Source of the DNA: Gimesia chilikensis
Lineage (GTDB): Bacteria > Planctomycetota > Planctomycetia > Planctomycetales > Planctomycetaceae
Assembly (NCBI RefSeq): GCF_008329715.1
Contig: NZ_VTSR01000032.1
Location: forward strand, 124,001-188,000
DNA length: 64,000 bases
Direction of reading: 5' to 3'
Below the pieces are notes generated by a model. That model was not told the origin of the DNA. It ran no database searches and saw only the letters and a program-made list of their open reading frames with translations. The translations under genes were made by a program, and so were the position numbers. Positions 25,968 to 36,330 of this stretch are shown here, piece after piece. How positions within the stretch are numbered: the stretch's first letter is position 1; the number at the start of each line of letters is the position of its first letter.

Positions 25968-28673
25968 ATGATAAACCGAAGTGATCAAAGACTCAATTAT
26001 CTTGTTGACCTGCTCGATCTTGTTGTTCGTGAACAGGTTGGAGAATCCCTGGCCGATGTGATGCAAAAGATCCGCCGATTGGCGATTGAACGTCGATCGG
26101 GGCTTCCCGATGCTGAGAAACGCCTCGTTGCCACCCTGCAAGATCTCGAACCCTCTGAATTGCGAGATGTAATCCGCTGGCTCAGTCTCTTCTTTGACCT
26201 GGCAAACGCCGCTGAAGAACGCGTTCGTATTGAAATTCTCAATGAACGCGATCGGAAATCTCAAATCCCCGGAGCCCCACGGAGCGAATCGATCGCTGCT
26301 GCCATTTCGGAATTGCACCAACAGGGACTTCCGGCTGCCGAAATGCAACGCTGGCTCGATCAGTTAAAGATTGAACCGGTGTTCACAGCTCATCCTTCCG
26401 AGGCAAAACGACGAACGACGCGCCAGTTACTTCGGGGAATTCGGCAACATCTGCCTGATATCGAGGCCAGCGGCAAGACGGATGTTGAACAGGAACTCGT
26501 GGCAGATCTGACAGTTCTGTGGCAAACAGACTTCATCCGTCCAGAGCGCCCTCCGGTGATGAGTGAAGTCAGTCGGGGGTTGTACTTTGCCTCAACACTC
26601 TGGGACGTTGTACCTCGTATTTATAGCGAACTGAAGCAGGCACTAGGCCAGACTTATCCCAACCACCATTTCGAAATCCCGCGGGTGCTGTCATTTGGAA
26701 CCTGGATCGGTGGCGACCGGGATGGTCATCCCTTTGTGACCGCAGATGTGACACGTGAAACATTCGTAAAGCTGCGCCGGGCCGCCGTTGAAGGCCACTT
26801 GCGAATGTGTCAAAAACTGCGGAAGCTGATCGTGATGTCCGATCAGCAGATCTCTTCCGAACCAATCCTGCGCGAGCGGATTACACGTTGTTGTGAGAGC
26901 GCTCCCGATCTCAAGGATAAACTGGCCTCGATCTCACAAATGGAAACGCCCCGGCAGTTTATGCAGATGCTGGAGTTCAGATTGGAACGAACTCTCGATT
27001 CGCTTTCCCAGGATCAGCCTGAAGCCGGTAGCTATGAATCTGTCGAGGAATTCCGCGATGATCTGGAAAAGCTGCATGAGAGTGTTCAGAAAAATCGGGG
27101 ACGAAGAATTGCCGGGCAGTATTTGCAGCCCTGGATCGACCTGGCACGTACCTTCGGACTTCACTTTGCCTGCCTGGACGTGCGACAAAATTCGGTTGTT
27201 CATCGCCGCTGTCTGGATGAGGTCGTCTCTTTGCAGAAATCGGACGATCAGGTCAATGCCCTCGATCTTATATCATCGGGCATACCATGCAGCATCGATG
27301 TCTCTCAACTGAGTGACGAGTCCCGTGAAGTTTTTGAGACGTTGACATTATTGGCAGAAGCCTACGATCAGTGGGGATCGGAATCGATTGGCGGATACAT
27401 CATCAGCATGACGCATTCCGCCCAGGACGTGATGACGGTCCTCTGGCTGTGGCGAACCGCCTGGCTTCAGCATCATGGCGAGGGGCGCGCTGTTCCAGCT
27501 TTGCCGATCATTCCTCTGTTTGAAACGATTGAGGATCTGCGGAATGCTGCATCAATTCTCGAGCAACTTCTCACAGATGAAAATTACCAGCAGTACCTGA
27601 CGGAAACGGACCAGCGGGTTCAAATGGTCATGGTCGGATACTCCGACAGTACCAAAGATGGCGGGTATTTGACGGCTTGCTGGGAATTGCATCAGGCCCA
27701 GGAGCAACTCGCGGAGACTGCGGAGAAGTATCATATCGGACTGACGGTGTTTCATGGACGCGGCGGAGCCCTGGGACGAGGTGGCGGACCTGCCGCACGA
27801 GCGATTCAATCTCTACCCCATAATTCCGTAGCGGGACGATTGCGGGTAACGGAGCAGGGAGAAGTTCTTTCGGAACGGTATGATGACCCCGTGATTGCGC
27901 ATCGCCATCTCGAGCAGGTCTTCAACGCCACGCTGATGGTGAGTGCGGGTCCGCGGCAAGATCTGAATCCCTCGTGGGCAGATACCATGGAGCAACTCTC
28001 CACAGCTTCGTTTCAGAAGTATCGGGAGTTGATTCAGCATCCCGGATTCCTGCATTATTTTGATCGAGCGACACCCATCAGCGAAATCGAAACCTTGCCC
28101 ATCGGATCCCGACCCTCCCGCAGAAAGGCGGAACATCGGACTCTGGATGATCTTCGTGCCATTCCCTGGACGTTTGCCTGGACGCAATCTCGTCATCTAT
28201 TACCGGCCTGGTATGGAATGGGAACCTCGATTCGAAAGTTTGTCGATCAGGATGGCTCGACATGGGCGACGCTTCGTACGATGTACCAGCATTGGCACAT
28301 GTTCCGGGCATTGATCGACAATGCAGAACTCGCTTTGGCGAAGGCTGATATGCAGATCGCTCAAGAGTATGCCGTTCTGGCCCATGACGAGAGTGCAGCC
28401 GAGCTCTGGGAAATGATTTCTACGGAGTTTGAATTGAGTCGTGGTTCGATTCTGATGATCAAGGATAATTCCGAATTGCTGGCTGATGTTGAGTGGTTGA
28501 AGAACTCTGTACGTAGCCGAAACCCTTATGTGGACCCACTCAACCTCGCACAGGTCATTCTGCTGGAACGAAAACGCTCTGAAGAAGCTGAAGCAGCAGA
28601 CAATGACGATCTGGTTCATCTGATTCGAATGTCGATTCAGGGCATTGCTGCCGGTTTGAGAACAACGGGTTAA
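25968..28673 (+). CDS. ppc: Phosphoenolpyruvate carboxylase
   Basis: A 901-residue enzyme catalysing PEP + bicarbonate to oxaloacetate + phosphate, an anaplerotic step. Diagnostic motifs are all present: FTAHPSEAKRRT (catalytic His near 142), GGDRDGHPFVT, GYSDSTKDGGY, and FHGRGGALGRGGGPAARA. The C-terminus ends IQGIAAGLRTTG, close to the usual INGIAAGMRNTG. The length equals the bacterial enzyme, and there is no frameshift. A few changes from consensus (HPSE for HPTE, DGHP for DGNP, DSTK for DSNK) are conservative. It stands alone with its own upstream AT-rich region; the neighbours are unrelated. Confidence 0.97.
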   Translation: MINRSDQRLNYLVDLLDLVVREQVGESLADVMQKIRRLAIERRSGLPDAEKRLVATLQDLEPSELRDVIRWLSLFFDLANAAEERVRIEILNERDRKSQIPGAPRSESIAAAISELHQQGLPAAEMQRWLDQLKIEPVFTAHPSEAKRRTTRQLLRGIRQHLPDIEASGKTDVEQELVADLTVLWQTDFIRPERPPVMSEVSRGLYFASTLWDVVPRIYSELKQALGQTYPNHHFEIPRVLSFGTWIGGDRDGHPFVTADVTRETFVKLRRAAVEGHLRMCQKLRKLIVMSDQQISSEPILRERITRCCESAPDLKDKLASISQMETPRQFMQMLEFRLERTLDSLSQDQPEAGSYESVEEFRDDLEKLHESVQKNRGRRIAGQYLQPWIDLARTFGLHFACLDVRQNSVVHRRCLDEVVSLQKSDDQVNALDLISSGIPCSIDVSQLSDESREVFETLTLLAEAYDQWGSESIGGYIISMTHSAQDVMTVLWLWRTAWLQHHGEGRAVPALPIIPLFETIEDLRNAASILEQLLTDENYQQYLTETDQRVQMVMVGYSDSTKDGGYLTACWELHQAQEQLAETAEKYHIGLTVFHGRGGALGRGGGPAARAIQSLPHNSVAGRLRVTEQGEVLSERYDDPVIAHRHLEQVFNATLMVSAGPRQDLNPSWADTMEQLSTASFQKYRELIQHPGFLHYFDRATPISEIETLPIGSRPSRRKAEHRTLDDLRAIPWTFAWTQSRHLLPAWYGMGTSIRKFVDQDGSTWATLRTMYQHWHMFRALIDNAELALAKADMQIAQEYAVLAHDESAAELWEMISTEFELSRGSILMIKDNSELLADVEWLKNSVRSRNPYVDPLNLAQVILLERKRSEEAEAADNDDLVHLIRMSIQGIAAGLRTTG

Positions 28674-28735
28674 TGAAACCTGGTGGGCATGATCGCTTCC
28701 TTCTCAATGGAGCCAGAATCCTGATTGGTAGATCA

Positions 28736-29416
28736 TCAAGTTCTGGTTCCGGTCAAGGGGGCGAGGTCACCCCTTTGTGGTTGATCTTCGGTCGCAAGCC
28801 TCAGAAGTTCTCTGCGAGCAGACTCTAAGGAATCGACCAAAGCCGCACCACCATGCTCGTCATTTTCGGCGGCGACAATCTGTAAATTGTTCACACCGAT
28901 GAAGCGAAACACCGTCTGTAAATGTGGATCAAGATGGTTATTTTTCTCGTTTCGACCGCCGGGACTGTAGCCACCATCACCACGGGAGATCACGGCTATC
29001 ATCCGTTTACCGTGAACGAGCGGTGTATACGGTGATTCTGTGTTATCGGGATTGAATAAGAACGTTCGGCCTATACGTACAATCTGATCTATGTAAGCTT
29101 TGAAGCCGCTTGGCATTCCGAAATTGTAAAATGGAATACCAGCAACAATCACATCAGCCAGCAATAGTTCGTCTATCAGTTCGTTGCTCAATCGCAGGGC
29201 ATCCTGCATTGCCTGACTGCGTTCATTCGGTGGCGTGAATGCCGCTGCGATCCACTCTTCCGTCACGTGTGGCAATGGGCTTTGTCCAATGTCACGATAC
29301 GTCACAGTGCTGTTGGGGTGCTTGACCTGCCATCTTTGCACAAAGTCGGCTGTGAGACCACGTGTGTGAGAACGGTCGCTGCGGGGGCTTGAATCAATGT
29401 GGAGCAGGTGAGGCAT
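28736..29416 (-). CDS. azoR: FMN-dependent NADH:quinone/azo reductase
   Basis: A 226-residue flavodoxin-like AzoR. The N-terminal HIDSSPRSDRSHTRGL is the FMN phosphate loop; PFYNFGMPSGFKAYIDQI and SRGDGGYSPGG are conserved FMN- and substrate-site segments. It reduces quinones and azo or nitro compounds with NADH in the cytoplasm, usually as a homodimer. The start at 29416 is chosen because AAAAGGAG lies 7 bases upstream; the frame is open 21 bases further. It is divergent from a HxlR-type regulator, an arrangement known for quinone-responsive YodB/azoreductase systems, so regulation by that neighbour is likely. A fragment matching its 3' end is present near 58.45-58.53 kb. Confidence 0.93.
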   Translation of the reverse strand: MPHLLHIDSSPRSDRSHTRGLTADFVQRWQVKHPNSTVTYRDIGQSPLPHVTEEWIAAAFTPPNERSQAMQDALRLSNELIDELLLADVIVAGIPFYNFGMPSGFKAYIDQIVRIGRTFLFNPDNTESPYTPLVHGKRMIAVISRGDGGYSPGGRNEKNNHLDPHLQTVFRFIGVNNLQIVAAENDEHGGAALVDSLESARRELLRLATEDQPQRGDLAPLTGTRT

Positions 29417-29522
29417 TTCGATTCTCCTTTTCAACAAATAGTTTTGGCATCTGAATTACTGTAGCGTTGCTGGTATAATTGCCATTCACGAGACAGGTTC
29501 AACCGGGCACAAATTTGTGGGG

Positions 29523-29538
29523 TACTTTCTTTTAAGTA
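29523..29538. promoter_or_regulatory. Candidate HxlR operator
   Basis: Inverted repeat TACTT-6-AAGTA in the azoR-HxlR divergent space, 14 bases before the regulator ATG. A TATAAT-like box is at 29474-29479. The size and A/T content fit winged-helix HxlR/YodB operators. Confidence 0.4.
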
Positions 29539-29551
29539 GGGTGCGGGAAAA

Positions 29552-29860
29552 ATGAGTGAGATTGATGTAACCGAAGTCTTCGAAAAATGCCTGGGTTGTC
29601 GCTACATGGTGACATTGCTCCAACGCATTGAGCAGGGAATTCAACGACCAGGGCAATTGGAGAAGTCAGTCGATGGAATGACTGCGAAAGTCCTTTCGGA
29701 GCGACTCAAGCGACTCGTCGAATATGGCGTCGTTGAAAAGACGAGCTACCCCGAAATTCCTCCACGAGTCGAATACACTTTGACTGCATTTGGTCAACGT
29801 TTGCTGGAAATCATCGACGAGGTTGACATACTTCATCAGGAGGCTCGGTTGAAGAAATGA
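29552..29860 (+). CDS. HxlR-family winged-helix transcriptional regulator
   Basis: A 102-residue HxlR/MarR-like regulator. The winged-helix core is seen in KVLSERLKRLVEYGVVEKTS followed by VEYTLTAFGQRLLEII, standard for HxlR proteins. Cys13 and Cys16 (FEKCLGC) sit where the family usually has a GGKW segment. In related YodB/HypR/QorR regulators, cysteines near the N-terminus sense quinones or disulfide stress. The gene is divergent from azoR with a 135-base shared control region containing an inverted repeat. It probably represses azoR and itself until a thiol-reactive electrophile modifies the cysteines; the sensing mechanism is inferred. Confidence 0.9.
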   Translation: MSEIDVTEVFEKCLGCRYMVTLLQRIEQGIQRPGQLEKSVDGMTAKVLSERLKRLVEYGVVEKTSYPEIPPRVEYTLTAFGQRLLEIIDEVDILHQEARLKK

Positions 29861-30040
29861 CAAACCGCCCGTGGATTCCCGCCTTCCAACTCCAGTATCA
29901 GATGATCGTATAAAAAGAAAAAGACAATACCAGCTTGAAGTGCAGAGCGCGGGAAAGTTAGAGTGGTGAAATAAATAGCCCTGAATCAATTTCAGGCTCA
30001 ATCCAGGTCGTCATTGTAATCTCGAAGCAGAGAGACACGC

Positions 30041-31315
30041 ATGAAAGTTTTCCAGAATCTGATCTCATCATCCATCATCATAATGTTTCTACTGATGCAA
30101 ACCGCCAGCGCAGCAGGTCCGGGAACGCTTTCGCTAAAGCAGAAGCAAATGCTTAAAACGACGTCGCCGTTGTTTAAAGCCATCTATCAGAATCATTCTG
30201 GTCAGGCAATGATTAAACTGAATGGCGTTTCAACTGATAACGGTCGGACATGGAAGCCTGTAAAGCCCACTCCCGATTTTGACAAAGACCTTCCCTACGG
30301 CTACCGACGCAGCCATTACGGCCTCTGGCGAGATCCGATCAACGGCAACATCCTGTCGCTTTTTAACTGTATGGACACACCTGATAAAGATCCCAAAGCA
30401 CATGAGCCGCGGTGGCAATGGCACTGGTACTACCTTCGCTACAGGGTCTCGACTGATGGAGGACGCAGCTACCTGTACGACAAACCCATCGTCCAAAAAG
30501 GAAAAGAGTATTCCCCCGAGTACCCGGTCGACGGTGTGCACATCAGTCAGAATTGCTTCTTCCTCGGTGATCTTGGCTGTGATCCGATTCGCACCCGCGA
30601 GGGCACGATCCTGGTTCCCATGCAAATGCCCCCGCTGGCAGATGACGGAAAAAGTCTTCACAATCCCGGCGGTGGCTGGTACTGGCTGCAAACCAGAATC
30701 CTCATCGGACGCTGGACGGAAAACAACGATCTTGAATGGGAGTCGTCAGAACCGATCGAAGGCGATGGCAAACGCACCGTCCGCGGGTTGTATGAACCGA
30801 CTCTGGCTCAAATGCCGGATGGGAATCTCATCTGCGTTATGCGTGGCAGTAATGGAGGCAAGAGCGACCCCTCGAATAAGCTGCCCAGTCGCAAATGGAT
30901 CAGTATCTCTCAAGATGGCGGCCACAAGTGGAGCAAGCCAGAGCCCTGGACCTACTCTGATGGAGAACAGTTCTTCTCTCCCTCTTCAATGTCAGAATTG
31001 ATGACTCACTCGAACGGTCGTACCTACTGGATTGGAAACATCAGTGAGAAAAACTGCCAGGCCAATCATCCCCGCTGGCCTCTGGTCATCGGAGAGGTCG
31101 ATCCGAAAACTTATGGAATTATTCGCGATAATCTGGTTGTGATTGACACGAAACAACCTGACGAAGAGGACGTGAATCTGTCGCACTGGCACTCTATTGA
31201 AGACCGCCAGACGGGTGATATCGTCATTACGACGTCACGGGCGAGTAAGGGGTACAAAAGCCGCACTCCGGTCATTTATACGATCGGTGTGGAAGGTGCC
31301 CGTCCGCATGAATGA
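30041..31315 (+). CDS. Secreted sialidase-like (BNR-repeat) protein
   Basis: A 424-residue exported protein with a Sec signal (SSSIIIMFLLMQTASAAG). It shows Asp-box/BNR repeats STDNGRTW, STDGGRSY and SQDGGHKWS, spaced as in six-bladed sialidase propellers, and an RGLYEPTLAQMPDGN-type strand with an acidic residue as in exo-sialidases. It probably acts on glycans outside the cytoplasm, but the sialidase Arg triad cannot be assigned with certainty, so substrate specificity is open. It stands alone between the HxlR gene and a convergent cupin-like gene. AGAGAG lies 7 bases before the ATG. Confidence 0.82.
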   Translation: MKVFQNLISSSIIIMFLLMQTASAAGPGTLSLKQKQMLKTTSPLFKAIYQNHSGQAMIKLNGVSTDNGRTWKPVKPTPDFDKDLPYGYRRSHYGLWRDPINGNILSLFNCMDTPDKDPKAHEPRWQWHWYYLRYRVSTDGGRSYLYDKPIVQKGKEYSPEYPVDGVHISQNCFFLGDLGCDPIRTREGTILVPMQMPPLADDGKSLHNPGGGWYWLQTRILIGRWTENNDLEWESSEPIEGDGKRTVRGLYEPTLAQMPDGNLICVMRGSNGGKSDPSNKLPSRKWISISQDGGHKWSKPEPWTYSDGEQFFSPSSMSELMTHSNGRTYWIGNISEKNCQANHPRWPLVIGEVDPKTYGIIRDNLVVIDTKQPDEEDVNLSHWHSIEDRQTGDIVITTSRASKGYKSRTPVIYTIGVEGARPHE

Positions 31316-31477
31316 AGCGGGGCCCACTATTTAGTGTCTTGTTGCTATTGTGGCCGTTACGACTGCGCCAACACGGTAAAGCGCAACACAGTCAGTAGTG
31401 AGACGAAGGTGTGTTGATGTTCCTCATGAGTCCATGTGTCAGAGCAGATTGTTGACGCGACGTGTGAGCGAGAGGTC

Positions 31478-31512
31478 GGGCTGCCTCAGTCAATATGAAC
31501 ATGAGGCAGCCC
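31478..31512. terminator. Hairpin between convergent genes
   Basis: An 11-base perfect stem GGGCTGCCTCA / TGAGGCAGCCC with a 13-base loop between the sialidase-like and cupin-like genes. It lacks a T-tract on either strand, so it is a weak or factor-assisted terminator at best. Confidence 0.5.
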
Positions 31513-31540
31513 CGATTGCGAATTCTCGCATCGAGTGCTG

Positions 31541-32860
<1,320 letters not shown>

Positions 32861-33586
32861 GGGTAATACACCTTGTTTAGTCTTGAGAAGCGGGCTGGTC
32901 CCAAAGAAAGTTCTGGAGTGATAATAATGCGAAAAAGAGTTTCCGTCGCAATGCTGCTTATCATAATAAGAATGAGACGGGGGATCTAATCCCGCGTCCA
33001 TAAAACCAGCAAACTCTTTTATAACTGATGGTTACAATTTGAAAACTGGAGGCGAAGCGTTTCCAGAATGAGAGTGGTAAACACCTGGAAACTAGTCATT
33101 TAAGAAAGCTCTATTTCTTGAACTGGACCTATTTAACGCTGAAAAGCCGCAAAAATCAAGGAGATCGCAAGTTGGCATAGTTGGGGGCGGTGTTTCTCCT
33201 GAGCTGGGCTTTTAAGGTGAAAATGATCTTCGTAAGTCCCCTTAAATGCGTCATTTGGTTTGATCCAGCTGGCGGGCTGGATGCATTGGGGAATTGATGA
33301 ATCGGGCATCGTCGGACGATGAATAGGACATGATATCGGACGATTGATGATTCTCAGCATTTTCCTGCTAAAAGAATCAGACTAGTCCCGGAGGCAGTAT
33401 TATTGTCTGTGCTTCCGTAGTCAATATAAAGCCAGATCCTCCGTAGAAAGGAGATACGCGGCAGGCGATGGCCTGCTTTTCGTTTAAGAAACATCAGTCT
33501 ATTCGCAGGAGAGAGGACCGGCTCGTAAACAGGGTGACTTTTGAAACAAACCGAAGAGCGAAAGTCCGCACCAGACCTGGAGAAGC
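32861..33586. other. Intergenic region
   Basis: No gene is supported. A small GC hairpin (GCAGGC-GAT-GGCCTGC then TTTT, 33462-33481) could terminate plus-strand transcription, but no plus-strand gene precedes it closely. The 33133-33360 minus frame has no ribosome binding site and no recognisable similarity. Confidence 0.4.
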
Positions 33587-35308
33587 TCAGTTCTCGGGCA
33601 GCGCGATCTTTTTCCAGGTCCCATCAGTGGAGTACTCAAACGCCTGTTCCTCATCCAGTGAGACGAGATGCATCCAGTTGCCGCTTAGTAGATTCATTAT
33701 ATTTTGATGTTTGGAAATAATTTTTTCGATCAGGTATCTGGGAGCTGCAATTACTACATGTAACCGTATTGGTTTGTGGTCGAATCGTGATCCTGTCTGC
33801 AGCGATTGCCCAGGCGAGGCAGTCGTTATCGCGCTGTCCGTACCAGATAGAATTCCGATGTCAACCAGGACGTTCTGTAAGCTTTTCAAGCTGCTCCCAG
33901 TCTGGTGATTATCGACTGCGGATGCGTAAGATTGCATGTTCCTGCAGTGGGCGAAAATCATCGAGGCTGTCATGATATTCTCAAGCACGATCCCTTCTGG
34001 ATCGTGACTGTGGTCATATCTGCACAATAACGTATTGGCTTCAAGATCATTTTCCCGGATGTATTGTTGTGAGGCAATGACGAAGGCCGGTTTCCCTGCC
34101 AGTTCCCACTCCAGACCTGCTTTTGACCATTCACCAACTGCTGGCGATAACTCAATCGTTGTGGGAGAATTCGACACAGGCATTCGCTCGGTGCGATCTG
34201 ATTCTATCGCTGATGACTTACCTGTCGACTCTGATACGGTTTTTGTATTGTCTGTCTGAGCTGTGAGTTCACGCAGCAGCTGATCGCGAAATGCAATTTC
34301 GGAAGCGCGTAACAGCGTATATCGCAGAATCTCGTCAGCTTGCGCAGACGTTGATGATTTAAATGAAATCGGGTGTTGGCTGGGATATTCACTCCAGTCA
34401 ATTTCGAATTTCTGAGCTCTTGAAAGTGCTGCATCGTATGCGAGTCTTATCGCCAGTAAGCCTGAGAGATCGTCACTCCCTGATTCACTTGCCTGGTATT
34501 TGATCCAGGCAGACCAGCTGTGAATCGAAAATGCCTGACACAGTAAGTACGTTTCCCAGAGCACTGGTGGAACATTCAGGCTTTTCAATGAAGAGATTAT
34601 CGAGACCTCAGGCGTATGAGGAAGCTGGGAAATGTATCTACGCAAACCGGACAGTCCACGGAATTCGAGGTTTCGATCATAGACCGCTGCCGATCGCCAG
34701 GATTGATATAAAGTCAGCTCCTTCCAGGGGCTCGGCCAGATTGCATTTCCCTGATCATAATGCATTGCACAATACTTTGAGATTTCGTCATAGATCAATT
34801 CTGACCAGTTGGAATTCGTGTTTTCATCCAGCAGCTCAGACAGTGTGCGAACCGGTCTGTTGTGTTGCTGTATCATTTGGTCAGGAGCACGGTCCAGGTA
34901 GTCCACGTTGTCAGCCAGGCTTTGTAATCGTTCGGCTATTTTCTTCGCGGTGGGAATTTGATGCGCACCAACTGGAGTATGCTCCAGTTCCTCGATAGCA
35001 GACTGGATCTGTTCAATTCCGAATCGTCCGGAATGAAACTCTTCGGCATAGAATTCCAGAGGCATCAGGGTGTCATAGTCTGAAAAAATTCGTAAATACT
35101 TTCGAGCATTCAAGAATGATCGCTCACAGATTCCATGATATGGATTTTCAGCTACCTGATCATTGATAGACGTGACAGGTGAAATCACTCGTGACACCAC
35201 TTGAAGTGCTGCGGTAACGTGCTCTATCAGGTGTACCTGTGCAGGAGAGTATCTATTCAGCAATGTGGGCAAAGGAAAATAGTTTGATTCAGATTTCTTT
35301 TGTGACAT
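33587..35308 (-). CDS. DabA-like (DUF2309) protein lacking the catalytic core
   Basis: A 573-residue protein whose two halves match DabA, the carbonic-anhydrase-like subunit of the DAB inorganic-carbon pump. The N-terminal part has ISPVTSINDQVAENPYHG, LMPLEFYAEEFHSGRFG and YDQGNAIWPSPWKELTLYQS. The C-terminal part has MTASMIFAHCRNMQSYASAVDN, SLQTGSRFDHKPIRLHVVI and NLLSGNWMHLVSLDEEQAFE. DabA is normally about 800 residues or longer. Here the middle, containing the CIDVRSE-type Cys/Asp pair and the HG-NNP / CGACGG zinc site, is replaced by a short Ser/Thr-rich linker (about residues 355-395). The frame is intact, so this looks like an inactive or repurposed paralogue. No dabB (NuoL-like) gene is adjacent. 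Confidence 0.8.
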   Translation of the reverse strand: MSQKKSESNYFPLPTLLNRYSPAQVHLIEHVTAALQVVSRVISPVTSINDQVAENPYHGICERSFLNARKYLRIFSDYDTLMPLEFYAEEFHSGRFGIEQIQSAIEELEHTPVGAHQIPTAKKIAERLQSLADNVDYLDRAPDQMIQQHNRPVRTLSELLDENTNSNWSELIYDEISKYCAMHYDQGNAIWPSPWKELTLYQSWRSAAVYDRNLEFRGLSGLRRYISQLPHTPEVSIISSLKSLNVPPVLWETYLLCQAFSIHSWSAWIKYQASESGSDDLSGLLAIRLAYDAALSRAQKFEIDWSEYPSQHPISFKSSTSAQADEILRYTLLRASEIAFRDQLLRELTAQTDNTKTVSESTGKSSAIESDRTERMPVSNSPTTIELSPAVGEWSKAGLEWELAGKPAFVIASQQYIRENDLEANTLLCRYDHSHDPEGIVLENIMTASMIFAHCRNMQSYASAVDNHQTGSSLKSLQNVLVDIGILSGTDSAITTASPGQSLQTGSRFDHKPIRLHVVIAAPRYLIEKIISKHQNIMNLLSGNWMHLVSLDEEQAFEYSTDGTWKKIALPEN

Positions 35309-35439
35309 TGTGGCACTCTTTCCAGTAGCTTTGATTGATATCCGACTGCAAAAAATGATCTGGCAGGATTATTGGCAGGCAAGATTTTCTGAACGTTGTC
35401 CGAGCAGCACCTCATCAAAAAAAGGATTTGAAGACTGTT

Positions 35440-35526
35440 TAATGCAAACCATTGAGTTCGCTTGTTTTCTGGAAGCCAGTCTGTGAGCCCGGGGGAGAGC
35501 AGCATCAAATCATTTACAGCAGGCAT
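35440..35526 (-). pseudogene. Possible transposase N-terminal fragment
   Basis: The frame beginning MPAVNDLMLLSPGLTDWLPE resembles the first residues of IS1182/IS5-type DDE transposases (a PPSL--WLPE pattern). It runs out of similarity after about 28 residues. No terminal repeats were found. The fragment lies about 130 bases upstream of the DabA-like start. Confidence 0.3.
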
Positions 35527-35566
35527 TATGGTTTCTTTTGAAGCAACAGTAGAACCAACGACATGC

Positions 35567-35608
35567 GTATTATAATACACGAAATAAAATACGTCAATAA
35601 TATTTCGT
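35567..35608. promoter_or_regulatory. Adjacent AT-rich palindromes
   Basis: A 12-base perfect palindrome GTATTATAATAC at 35567-35578 is followed by an 8-base inverted repeat ACGAAATA / TATTTCGT (35579-35586 and 35601-35608). These are possible operators or element-end remnants; no adjacent start codon claims them. Confidence 0.35.
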
Positions 35609-35793
35609 CATATGTTTGGATGATCTTGAGAGATTTTTCCGGGATGAACTGAGGAAGCTGCTGTTCATCGAGAAATTAGAAAATGAAGTTCCTGACTGTC
35701 AGGCGTCACTTGAAATTAAGCAAGATTCCACTACTTGCTCTTCAATCGTTTCTGCTCCCAGGAAGCAGGAGTGGACCATATTATGAGAGGCTA

Positions 35794-35887
35794 GAAAGGG
35801 AAGGTTGCCATAAGAGGAGCGCGGGGGCTGTGGGAAAAGAAAAACGGCTGCCCACTTTGGTGAGCAATCGTCAAGTGGAGGCGGGAC
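35794..35887 (+). repeat. Dispersed repeat family 2, copy A
   Basis: About 94 bases (GAAAGGGAAGGTTGCC to GTGGAGGCGGGAC) nearly identical to 61020-61112. In this copy the right arm of the internal hairpin is degenerate (GCAATCGTC), so the stem is lost. Noncoding. Confidence 0.75.
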
Positions 35888-36203
35888 GATCGCTGTTGCT
35901 GGGGAGATTCTGTATTCAAACAGAAACTTCAATCCACATTGTTGTCCCAGGATGGAAAGGTCATTTCAGATGGCGATGATCTCTGGTAATTCATATCAGA
36001 AACAACTGATCTTTTCCTCTGCGTATGATTTTGTGCGAAAATCTCTGAAATGGCGTGATCGCCAGCAGGTGGTAGAGAGTATTTTTAATGTGTTCGTTTT
36101 GTAAGGCTATAATGTGTATTGGGTTACGTTGATTTTGGTGTTTGAGGATGAGTCTGGATAACCGAGCTTTCGTGGATTAATTTGGGATGTTTTTCCGTCG
36201 GAT

Positions 36204-36330
36204 CGGGCTCAAAACATCAGGAAAAAGGAAAAAAACTCGGGAGGGGTGTCACAACTCGGAGGGGGGCCTGTAAGGGAATTGTCTCAACGAGAGCAACCTC
36301 AACAACACCAACTTTTTTCTGGAGCCTGAC
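36204..36330 (+). promoter_or_regulatory. Conserved leader of the paralogue at 36331
   Basis: About 125 bases before the ATG are strongly conserved with the leader at 52932-53063, including CACAACTCGGAGGGGGGCCT followed by GTAAGGGAATTGTCTCAACG and the terminal CTGGAGCCTGAC that carries the ribosome binding site. Shared promoter/UTR control is likely. Confidence 0.65.

Noticed and set aside
33133-33360. 75-codon minus-strand frame
   Set aside because: No ribosome binding site, no recognisable similarity and cysteine/histidine/proline-rich composition typical of chance frames.
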